Shown here piece by piece: positions 1-8,454 of a stretch of DNA of 64,000 nt. How positions within the stretch are numbered: position 1 is the first letter of the stretch; each line of letters opens with the position of its first letter. The notes under the pieces are model-generated. The model saw nothing but the letters and a program-made list of their open reading frames with translations. It had not been told where the DNA came from and made no database searches. This DNA comes from Cololabis saira. Its lineage: Eukaryota > Chordata > Actinopteri > Beloniformes > Belonidae. The stretch spans positions 16,106,941 to 16,170,940 of the forward strand of contig NC_084607.1 in NCBI RefSeq assembly GCF_033807715.1, given 5' to 3'. The position numbers and the translations under genes were made by a program.

Positions 1-813
1 AATTCACAGAAGACGCATGTAAACTGTGCGATCACAGGTGTTTTAGGTATTTTCCACCTTTGAAAGAACACTGTTTACAACTCCATTACACTGCCTGGGA
101 TCTAAACAATCTAAGCTTCTCACTGTTGCTCCAATTTTTGGGTCACAAGACTTCAAAATGTGTCGACCACAACAATGCTGCAGGGCTCTGCCAAAGTGGC
201 GATTAACCTAACAAAGAATTTGTTGACAGATCAAGGACTATTACTGTTTAGCTAAGAGATTAAATTTGTTGACAAAGTGGAAACAAAGTAAAAATGGTAA
301 TGTAGAACAACTCCCTTTTATGTTTTGTAAGATGTCACAAATCCGCAGATGAATAGATTAAAAATATAATAATTAAGTATTGAGGCTGCAGTTCAGCATG
401 TGGTGGAGGAGACTTGTATAATTGTGTATCTTACTGTCACTTCTATTTAAAGTATATCGTGATCTCAATGTAAAAATCAGGACAATTATTCCTAAAGTTC
501 ATGTCAATCTGATTTGCCATTTTCATTCACTGGCCTGCAACGGAGTACACTGAAGCATTTGTAAAACAGATGTAAAAGAAAATTATTGCAAATACCCTAA
601 TTGTTAAATTGAATAAAGTCTGAAAACATGAACTCCATAACCATGATGGCTTGATCAGTGGCCACTAATCACTGATCAGGCTTTTTGCTGATAAGAGATG
701 TTCTTTTTTTTATTCTTTTTTTTAAACATTCGATACCCTTTCAGATATTGTTAAAGACAGGATTTAAAATTGTTACTGTCACAAATAAGACAAGACACAC
801 ATTTACCTGTAGC
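1..813. other. retreg3 intron 1, unique-looking part
   Basis: AT-rich non-coding DNA on the downstream side of retreg3 exon 1 (the gene runs right to left). I see no exon, RNA gene or clear repeat boundary. The second retreg3 coding exon, which should continue the reticulon-homology hairpin, is not recognisable here and probably lies left of the window. Confidence 0.5.
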
Positions 814-1844
814 ATACCTGTCAAGTTTTGGATTTAAAAATAAGGGACATTTTCCGCCACCCGCTGTCCCACCAGCCCAACCGAGGTCCAGTGTTACATT
901 TTAAGCCAGATTTTAGAGAAATCTAAAATAACTATGTGTCAACCACTGACAGGCCGACCTTTGTTGACACTGAAAGGCTGTGGACAGTCTACTAAAATAG
1001 ACACAAAAGGGAATTAAAGCCCAGTTATTTATTTTAAATATTTACAGTGTATATAGGCTACATATTGATTGTCTTCAAGTGAAACATTTACGTGTTCTTT
1101 TAATTTGTCATTTTCACTCATGTGGCTCTCAGGCATCCATGAGCCCCATCCTACTCCTCTATAGGTAACTAAATTCGGTTTCCCATTTTTCCAGATATTT
1201 ACACGAAGTCTTCGCTTTTTTGGCAGAAATGCCTCCTCTCTCGTTTCATCCATCCATCTGATTTGTGGTTCCAAGTTTTTTCCTGTGTTGCCACTAACGG
1301 GACAATTCAGTTTGGAGAGACACGGGAATGCTTTTTAAAAATTATGATATTATAAAACGGGAAATTTACAGGAAAATACTAATAATATAATAATAATATG
1401 GGAAGACATTCATCCCATTCTCCTCCCTCAAAAATACACTCCCAACATTCATCTGTGATCATTGCACATGTTTGTAACTATTCCTGGATCAGCGCTACCA
1501 CTTTTTATTCATATTTTTTATGTGTTGTGTGTTTTTTATATATCGTGTTTGATTGTTATTTCCACTGTGATTGAACGTGTTTGACTCTTTGTGCTGCCTC
1601 TTGCCCAGGTGGTCGTTGTAAATGAGAAACTGTTCTCAATTGACTTAAGGCTGATTTATGGTTCCGCGTTACACCAACGCAGACCCTACGCCGCACCCTA
1701 CGGCGTAAACTCTGCGTCGATTTAACGCAGAACCATAATTCAGGCTTTACCCGGTTAAATAAAGGTTAAATAAATAAAGACAGCGGGGAAAGAGGGGGTA
1801 AAATACGGTAGTCTCCCGGCCAAAACGGGAGACTTGACAGGTAT
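814..1844. mobile_element. DNA transposon with short inverted ends (unclassified)
   Basis: The left end ATACCTGTCAAG and the right end CTTGACAGGTAT are inverted copies, followed inward by related TTTTGG / CCAAAAC stretches. The flanks show no convincing target-site duplication, so the superfamily is open. It contains an 81-codon minus-strand open frame (1029-1274) of unknown nature and a younger palindromic MITE at 1645-1749. It lies in retreg3 intron 1. Confidence 0.5.
1645..1749. mobile_element. Palindromic TTAA-type MITE, copy 1
   Basis: A GC-rich foldback beginning TTAAGGCTGATTTATGGTTC and ending with its imperfect reverse complement (...AACCATAATTCAGGC). The same family recurs at 3525-3627 and 61145-61237, where the right border is also TTAA. 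TTAA flanks fit piggyBac- or Kolobok-mobilised MITEs. No coding capacity. Confidence 0.75.
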
Positions 1845-1864
1845 GACGTGTAGTGACACTGAAA

Positions 1865-3130
1865 CAGTGGTGGACAGTAACGGAGTAAATTTACTTGAGT
1901 ACTGTACTTAAGTACATATCCAGAGGATTTGTACTTTACTTGAGTATTAGATTTCTTTGGTACTTATTACTCTTACTTGAATACATTTCCAAGACAAATA
2001 TTTTTACTTTTACTCGAGTAAATTTCTAGGAAGGGTGAAAAGTACTCGTTACTTTCAGGTCTGCTCTTTTTTCTTCTTCCCTAAAATCCTATTGGACACA
2101 AGCTGTTTTTGTCAAAGGAGGAGACCTATCACAGTGCACGCTCTCCACTGGGATGTACGTAAAGCGGAAATACGTCAAGCCTCCTCAAAACGATTCCACC
2201 AAAGTAGCCTGCGTTTGTCAAGACAGAGTCAAGACGTTGCCGCAACAATGGCTACGCCTGCGTCAGGAGAAGAAAGTTAATAAACTCTGCATCATCCGCT
2301 GTCCTCTTATGATCCCATTCATTTGATTGGTTTTTGGTGTTTCTGCAGGTTTTATATAACATTGTGGTTCTAAAAGCAGCACATCAGTGCAGCTGGTTTC
2401 AAAGAGTTAATTCTCAGAAACAAGAGTTAAAAGATCCTTAAATTAATTTAGAAAAAATATAGTAATTTACTGCTGTGGAAAATAAGAAATTTACTCTTAC
2501 TCTTACTTAAAGTAAATTTAAAAGCATTTACTTTGGATACTTAAGTACCTTTAAAAGCAAGTACTTTTCTACTCTTACTCGAGTAATATTTTGACTGAGC
2601 TACTTTTACTTGTAACTAGGGGTGTAACAATATATCGTGCCACAAAATTTCGTGATACAAAAACGTCACAATACGTGTCGTGGAGGTGAAAAAGTGTATC
2701 GCGATATTGGAATATTAATATTAATCTATTGTGTTGACTAGTAACGCGCATTCGAAAAAAGAAAAAAGTCAAATCATACATGAGAGAAACTATTCAGTTT
2801 GTGGCAAAATATTTGTACTTGTATGAAACTGAAGATGCATAATGCAAACCTGACATTTACTTTTAGTTCCGTTTGTGGAAAATGGTTGGCCTGGCTTTTT
2901 CTTTAAAACTTAAACAGTTATAAAGCATTACAAACTGTAACAATAGGGCAAATGCACAGCATTGTTTTGTATTTTTCAAATAAAAGACGTAAATATCGTA
3001 TCGTTATCGTGACCTCAATATCGTGTATCGTACCGTATCGTTACACCCCTACTTGTAACGGAGTAAATTTTGACCAGTAGTATTTGTACTCTTACTCAAG
3101 TACTGGGGTCGAGTACTCTGTCCACCTCTG
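1865..3130. mobile_element. Non-autonomous hAT element with perfect 8-bp TSD
   Basis: The left end CAGTGGTGGACAG and the right end CTGTCCACCTCTG are inverted copies. The element is flanked on both sides by the same 8 bases, CACTGAAA (1857-1864 and 3131-3138), the hAT hallmark. The arms are rich in the repeated words TACTTGAGTA and TACTCTTACT. No transposase frame is visible. Its right arm is interrupted by a second hAT element at 2617-3051. Confidence 0.9.
2617..3051. mobile_element. hAT MITE nested in the 1865-3130 element
   Basis: It starts TAGGGGTGTAAC and ends GTTACACCCCTA, with CTTGTAAC duplicated on both sides (2609-2616 and 3052-3059). Subterminal ATATCG/CGATA motifs are typical of fish Charlie-like hAT MITEs. 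It is non-coding and younger than its host element. Confidence 0.9.
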
Positions 3131-3254
3131 CACTGAAATAGGAAAATTAATCCATTAAACTGATCACAACTCTACAATCTGGGTTTTTTTTTTCTTTTAA
3201 TGTATAAGTACACAAAGAACAAAGATGCATAGACAAATGTGAGGTAAATCTCAC

Positions 3255-3472
3255 CAGAACAGGGTGTTGACGGCAGCGTGCAGCAGGACTCCGTGCAGCG
3301 GCGTGTCCCACAGCAGCACGGACTGCAGGCGGCTCAGCGCCGGCTCGTACGGCCCCAGCCGCGGCAGCAGAGCCGCCTTCACAGCCCGCACCCGCCCGTC
3401 CCTCTCGCTGGAGCACGGCCGGCTTCGCAGGCAGACATCAGACGAGCGATCCTCCGTGAAAGCCCCCTCCAT
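3255..3472 (-). CDS. retreg3: Reticulophagy regulator 3 (FAM134C), first coding exon
   Basis: The minus-strand ATG is at 3472. The frame runs 72 codons plus 2 bases to a GTGAGA donor (intron from 3254). The protein has a short charged N-terminus, then LGPYEPALSRLQSVLLW and HAAVNTLFW, the characteristic start of the FAM134/RETREG reticulon-homology domain; LGPYEP favours RETREG3 over RETREG1 or 2. The family shapes and fragments ER membranes and recruits LC3 through a C-terminal LIR, which is not in this window. Synteny agrees: RETREG3 is the neighbour of TUBG1 in human. Only exon 1 is present; the remainder lies left of position 1. It is GC-rich, unlike its surroundings. Confidence 0.85.
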
Positions 3473-3524
3473 TATTCTTCGCGTCCGCCCTGGACAGAGT
3501 CAGCCTGTGAAATAAAGACTTAAG

Positions 3525-3627
3525 ACTTAAATCGACGCAGAGCTTACGGCGTAGGGTACGCGACGACGCGCACCGTACGCCGTAGCCTCTGCGTTGGTGT
3601 AACGCGGAACCATAAATCAGCCTTTAA
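3525..3627. mobile_element. Palindromic TTAA-type MITE, copy 2, just upstream of retreg3
   Basis: Same family as 1645-1749: GACGCAGAG...CTCTGCGTTGG stem and the end AACCATAAATCAGCC followed by TTAA. The outer left arm is trimmed. It starts about 53 bp upstream of the retreg3 ATG, so it lies in the 5' UTR or core promoter. Confidence 0.75.
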
Positions 3628-3956
3628 GCTGAGTGAGAGCAGGTAAACAGCTCGAGCAGACGGACGCCAGCGGGGATCTGCGCTGACGGCGAGCTGCGAC
3701 TAAACCACCACTTATAAACACGCCCGCTCTTGTATTGTATTGGAAGTGAGGCACGTTATCGAAGCCCGACGGGGAAACGTTTCAGGAAAAGCTGACACTT
3801 ACTATTTAGTCATTTTTTCTCGCCGTCCTTCTGAAACTGTCAATATGGCCGTAACCTGTTTTTTTCCCCCGACGGTTAAAGTGGCCAATCAGAATCGGCG
3901 AAGGCGCCGCGTCACGCCGCGTCACGACGCGTCACGCTGCGTCAGTCTGCGCTCAC
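3628..3956. promoter_or_regulatory. GC-rich region upstream of retreg3
   Basis: CpG-rich DNA with a GTCACGC/GTCACGACGC tandem series at about 3910-3950. 3783-3824 is an inverted copy of 13963-14004 (AGGAAAAGCTGACACTTA core), so part of it is a decayed MITE. The transcription start cannot be fixed from sequence. It is probably the original retreg3 promoter, pushed back by the MITE at 3525-3627. Confidence 0.4.
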
Positions 3957-3975
3957 GTACACTGGGAACAATATT

Positions 3976-5271
3976 ATAGATCAAAAAATCTGTTTTAATA
4001 AATGAGTACAGTAAAGGTGGTGTTAATTTTTTTGATTTCACCACACTAAACCACACCTTTAAAATTAATTGGATTAGACGCTACCTCAAATGTCCAACCT
4101 CCCTGTGGAATTTCATTCCTCATTATATCTTCTTTGCAATTGGTGGTCTTAACTTTCTATTGCTCTGCACTTACAATGTGGACAAAATTCCTCTAAAACT
4201 CTCTTCATTTCATAAGCAAATGTTACTGGCTTGGTGTCTAATCTACAAGCATAATTTCTCGCCTCACACATTTTTTATCTGGAACAATAGATATATTCTA
4301 TATAAAAACAAGTCTATTTTTCTCAAACAGTGGTTAGATAATAATATTTTGCTTTTGAGTCAATTGTTTAATCAACATGGGCATCTCTATAATTATGTTG
4401 AATTCATTCAACATTATGGAATCCCTGTTACACCCAAGGACTTCTCTGTTGTTTTTGATGCTGTCCCCTCGGGGGTTATTTCACTTTTTAAAGATCTCAA
4501 ACTAAATAACAATTGCCCTGTATTACTGAATGTAATTGAAACTACTGTTGGAAAAATGTGTTTTTCTTGGAACACTAAGAACAAAAACAATATTATTCGT
4601 AAGCATTTTCAACAAGACATCATCAGTACACCTTCACTATCTTACTGGTCTTCTTTTGTTGGAAACATTAATTGGGAAAAAGTCTGGCTATTACCACAGA
4701 AGTTTTTCCTAACTAAAAAAGAGACTTAAGAAAGACATTGATGTGAGTTGTACTTTTTGTGGTTTTCCCAATGAAACACTGATTCATTTATTTTGGTCTT
4801 GCCTGTACACAAAAAAACTGTGGAGTAAATTGTCCTGCTTTATTGTAGATCACATCTACCCCCAATTTAATTTGTGCTGGAAAAATGTATTGTTTGGATA
4901 TATTGAATTTGACAGGAATCTCAACTGTAAATTTTATTTGATCAATTTGCTCGTTATTTTAACTAAATTCTATATCCACGGATCCAAATTTTTAAATAAA
5001 AAGCCGAATTTTCCGGAGCTGTCCGCATATATCAAACAATACATATTCTCCATATCTGATTCTGTAAATAAAAAAGCTGTTAAAACTTATGACCTTTGTA
5101 AGCTATATAAGATATTTGTTTAATTTTTTTTTCTTTGTCAATGACTAATTCCCCTGGCGTATTTGTGACTGTATAATTGTGTAGTTTATGTTGTAAACAC
5201 ATATGTCTGATGTTGCTCTCAATTCTGTGTATACTTATGTCTTTTGCTTCAATAAAGTTGAGAAAAAAAAA
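3976..5271 (+). mobile_element. 5'-truncated L1-clade LINE with long TSD
   Basis: Two consecutive frames (about 4160-4729 and 4743-5123, separated by a stop/frameshift) read as the C-terminal end of a fish L1 ORF2. They include a CxxC...H...C cluster (CTFCGFPNETLIHLFWSC). The copy ends with AATAAAGTTGAG and a short A-tail. The 19 bases at 3957-3975 (GTACACTGGGAACAATATT) recur at 5272-5290, a target-primed insertion signature. It is dead: no reverse transcriptase core or endonuclease. Confidence 0.88.
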
Positions 5272-5290
5272 GTACACTGGGAACAATATT

Positions 5291-5723
5291 CAATTCAATT
5301 CCGCAGGCAGGCGGAAGCAGCAACAGCAGACATCCATGTAGGCAGGTGGAAGCAGCAACGGGATGACCGGGGATGGGGGGAGGGGGGCCGGGAACACAGG
5401 CCAGAACGCAGCTCCCGAGGCTCCAGCCTGCAAACATGCACAAAAGAGAAAAAAAAGGGGGGCCGGCACAAGAAACTACAGGTACGATGGACAAAAATGA
5501 TAGCTATGAGATATTTATAATAGATAAAAATGGTAATGGAGAAGAGAGGCAGGGAAAAGGAGAGGAGAAGAAGGGTGAGAGGCACCGCCCAGCGGGTCAT
5601 GTCGGTGCCCCCTGCAGCATAAGCCTATAGCAGCATATCTACCGCGAAGCTATATTTGAGACTAACTATTATAGTCTTGTTCTATAGCTGCAACTATGAC
5701 TACTGACTCTAACACACTAGAGT
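5291..5723. repeat. Unclassified interspersed repeat with 8-bp TSD
   Basis: It starts CAATTCAATTCCGCAGG and contains a G/A-rich middle and a segment like GCAGCATAAGCCTATAGCAGC that I recognise as a common fish repeat. It is flanked by ACAATATT on both sides (5283-5290, 5724-5731). It landed inside the right TSD of the L1 copy at 3976-5271. No coding sequence. Confidence 0.6.
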
Positions 5724-5789
5724 ACAATATTATAGATTATACAATATTATAGATCCATGACTGGGAATCTTCTTCTTCTTTTTCTTTCT

Positions 5790-6290
5790 AACAAATAAAG
5801 TCAAAGAGATCTCTTTTAAATTGATACACAAATAATACCCTGCAAAACAATATTTTTTTTAAATTTAAGAATGGTGTAATGTTAATTGTTCTTTTTGCCA
5901 AGGGCATCCTGAAACATATTCTCACTTATTCTGGTCATGTGAATTCACTTATAAATTCTGGAGGGACTTCCACAAGTATATTGCTGATTCTGTCTTTTCT
6001 GATTTTCATCTTTATTTTAAGAATGTTATTTTTTGGTTTTCATAATTTTAATCACAAAGATAGGGACGCTTTCTTTTTTATAAATCTGTCTTTATTTTTA
6101 GCAAAGTTTCACATACATAAGTGCAAATTCATCCACTCATCCAAATTCATCCACAGAAAGCCTGAACTCCTTAAAAAAGAACTTGAACAATACATGAGGA
6201 CGAAAAAAAAACACAAAAGCACAAAAGATTTTGCAAATCGCTGAATTTGTTTACATGAAACCTACTCTCGCACATTATGCTGTTTTTATT
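5790..6290 (+). mobile_element. L1-clade LINE 3' fragment (second copy)
   Basis: Read across frames, it encodes another C-terminal L1 zinc cluster (CSFC...PETYSHLFWSCEF) followed by KNVIFWF-like residues and a basic tail. It is broken by frameshifts and stops and has no start. It is more diverged from the first copy than a simple duplicate would be, so probably a separate insertion. Confidence 0.7.
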
Positions 6291-6439
6291 TTTATTTATC
6301 TTTTTTAATTTACATTCAACTGTCTTGTCCTTTATATATATTCTTTTGTTTATTTCTTTTCAATTTGGTGCTGGAATCTCTGTATTTGTATATTGCCTTT
6401 GTTCTTAATTTTTCATTGTATGTCTTCTTCTTCTCCTTT

Positions 6440-6697
6440 CAGCTTTTCCCTTCAGGGGTCGCCAGAGCGATGCGGTTGCCTCCATCTGAGCCTTTCTTCT
6501 GCTTCTCTCACCCCAACTACCTTCACGTCCTCTTTCACTACATCACTACATCACTACATCACTACATCACTACACTCCTCTTTGGTCTTCCTCTGGGCCT
6601 CCTGCATGGCAGTTCAAAATTCAGCATCCTTCTACCAATATATTCACTATCTCTCCTCTGGACGTGTCCGAACCATCTCAGTCTGGCCTCCCTGATA
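6440..6697 (-). mobile_element. RTE-like LINE C-terminal fragment
   Basis: The minus-strand frame reads REARLRWFGHVQRRDSEYIGRR and GRPKRS, the ending of many fish RTE-type reverse transcriptase proteins. A CATCACTA micro-repeat at 6535-6572 interrupts it. It is a fragment only; the clade is inferred from the WFGHVQRR motif. Confidence 0.7.
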
Positions 6698-6699
6698 GA

Positions 6700-7260
6700 T
6701 AGATAGATATACTTCATTAATAGACTCAGGGTCCATTTAAAAAAAAAAAGACAAACACACATACAAATTTAAAAAAGACAGTCATGCCAGTGTTTCCACA
6801 TTGCTGATTGATATCTCACAGCACTCAGTCCAGGATTGGTCAACAGCATTAAAACAGAGTTTTGTGTGTCATTCAGTCGACAAATGAATCCATACATCAG
6901 TTTTCTCAACAGAGCATGAAAAGTGTTTATACGCATTTGACAGAATAACTCACTTGCATTACACCACCTGGGTTTTCCCATCAAAATACGTAGGCAATCA
7001 TTATAGGCAACCTGCAGTTTGCGGATGCTTGCCTTTTTGAATTTAACCCACAAGGGGCAGTGTAGAGTGGGGTACAGTATGCTCTGAAGAGATTCATTTT
7101 AACTTCATCAGAACACCAGGACATTTTATGTTTCAGCACATTTGCTTGTGTATATAAAACACGCCGTTGCTTATACATATCCTCATCATCACAAATATTC
7201 ACAATAGAAGAAGACCGTGTAAATATCACAATATTGCTGTCTGCACATGCTCGAGAATTA
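6700..7260 (-). mobile_element. LINE C-terminal fragment with TCTA-repeat tail
   Basis: Minus-strand frames (6981-7229 then 6769-7053) read DMYKQRRVLYTQANVL, FRAYCTPLYTA and KLQVAYNDCLRILM, a well-known fish non-LTR reverse transcriptase C-terminus, broken by one frameshift. Downstream, the 3' tail ends AAGTATATCTATCTATCTA, typical of LINEs using a tetranucleotide tail. Non-functional. Confidence 0.75.
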
Positions 7261-7720
7261 AAAAAGATTTAAGTTTGAAGTTGACCTGTGTACTTTCTGT
7301 AATGCAGCAGATGAAACTTTAGATCATATGTTTTTCTTATGTCCTGTGTCCAGAAACTTCTGGAAAGAATTGAGAAGTTGGTTATTACTTAGAATAGATG
7401 TTTTTGATATTTCTCATATTTTTTTATATGTAGACAATTTGAGGGCTGTTATATCTGATATGATTAATATAATTATTCTCATGGGTAAATATCATATTCA
7501 ATGCTGTAAGTGGAGAAATGGTAAACCCTCCTTTGATTGGTTTTTAAATGATTTTAAATTGTTCTTTTTGTCCCTCAAAAAAATGGATTCCAGCAAAATG
7601 GCTAAAAAGATTTGTGACGACATATCTTGTTTTTTGCTTTTGTGATTCATGCCTCAGACCTTGCTCCTATTTTGTTATGGTTTTTGTTTTGCCTGATTTT
7701 GAAAATATATGCAAATGTTT
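7261..7720 (+). mobile_element. L1-clade LINE 3' fragment (third copy)
   Basis: The plus-strand frame reads DLCTFCNAADETLDHMFFLCPV then KYHIQCCKWRNGKPSF, the same L1 C-terminal zinc-cluster region seen at 4743-5123 and 5850-6240. Truncated at both ends, ending in AT-rich DNA. Confidence 0.72.
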
Positions 7721-7829
7721 TTACTTGTATTTTAAAATAACAACCCCTTTTTGTTTGTTTTGTTTCATTTCTACATATATATATATATATATATTTATAT
7801 ATTTTATATATATTATTATTATTGTTTTT

Positions 7830-7860
<31 letters not shown>

Positions 7861-8028
7861 CACTATAGACAGTATATACAATAATAATAATAATAATAAG
7901 AAGGAGAATAAAGATAGTAATAAAAAAATACAAGTATATTATTCTTGTTATATACTTGTATTTTTTTATTACTATCTTTATTCTCCTTCTTCTTCTTCTT
8001 ATTATTATTGTATATACTGTCTATGGTG

Positions 8029-8063
<35 letters not shown>
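7830..8063. repeat. About 110-bp inverted repeat with a 10-base loop
   Basis: Left arm 7830-7939, loop 7940-7949 (TATTCTTGTT), right arm about 7950-8063. The arms pair through AATAAT blocks, CAGTATATAC, AAGGAGAATAAAGATAG and ACAAGTATAT, with only a few substitutions and one 2-base length difference. It could extrude as a long cruciform. It is not a TIR transposon: no TSD is seen. Confidence 0.85.
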
Positions 8064-8064
<1 letters not shown>

Positions 8065-8159
8065 TGTGTGATATTGATGCCTCTTGTGTTTTGCACTATC
8101 CCCTTTGCTGCTGTAATCTGGAAATTTCCCCTCTGTGGGACTATTAAAGGATTTCTTAT

Positions 8160-8162
<3 letters not shown>
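8064..8162 (+). mobile_element. LINE 3'-tail fragment
   Basis: The text GCTGCTGTAATCTGGAAATT then CCCCTCTGTGGGACTATTAA and AGGATTTCTTATCTTA is a common fish LINE 3' end (TCTTA-type tail). It runs straight into the (TA)n block at 8163-8233. Non-coding. Confidence 0.6.

Positions 8163-8233
<71 letters not shown>
8163..8233. repeat. (TA)n microsatellite
   Basis: About 35 uninterrupted TA units, probably grown from the LINE tail next to it. A smaller TA run lies at 7775-7792. Confidence 0.95.
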
Positions 8234-8235
<2 letters not shown>

Positions 8236-8372
8236 ACATGGCTTATGCTTGATGACCACATTTCACTTCATGTTTAAAATGTATTAATGTCCTTACGAGA
8301 AAATGTTATGATACTGTGTTATTGTATGTTCAAAAAAAAAAAAAAAAAGAGAATTTCCTCTGGGGCACTCCC

Positions 8373-8454
8373 CCGGAAGTGAAAGGAGACGGCGCGTGTT
8401 CAGTAGTTGAAAAGGAGACGGCGCGGCGTGTTCAGTAGTTGTTTAAACACAAAC
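8373..8454 (+). promoter_or_regulatory. Putative promoter/5' UTR of the Myb/SANT gene
   Basis: An ETS-type site CCGGAAGTG is at 8373-8381. It is followed by a direct duplication of GGAGACGGCGCG...TGTTCAGTAGTTG (8384-8409 and 8414-8441), then ACAAACATGG, a good Kozak context, at the start codon 8455. TATA-less and CpG-rich against an AT-rich background. The transcription start is inferred, not seen. Confidence 0.5.

Noticed and set aside
1029..1274. Possible second exon of retreg3
   Set aside because: It sits inside a TIR element, lacks the expected second hydrophobic hairpin and does not align convincingly to RETREG proteins.
3147..3416. 89-codon minus-strand frame
   Set aside because: Out-of-frame shadow of retreg3 exon 1; it runs through the splice donor into poly(T).
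6535..6572. Short CATCACTA repeats as a CRISPR-like array
   Set aside because: Eight-base micro-repeat without spacers inside a LINE fragment of a eukaryotic genome.
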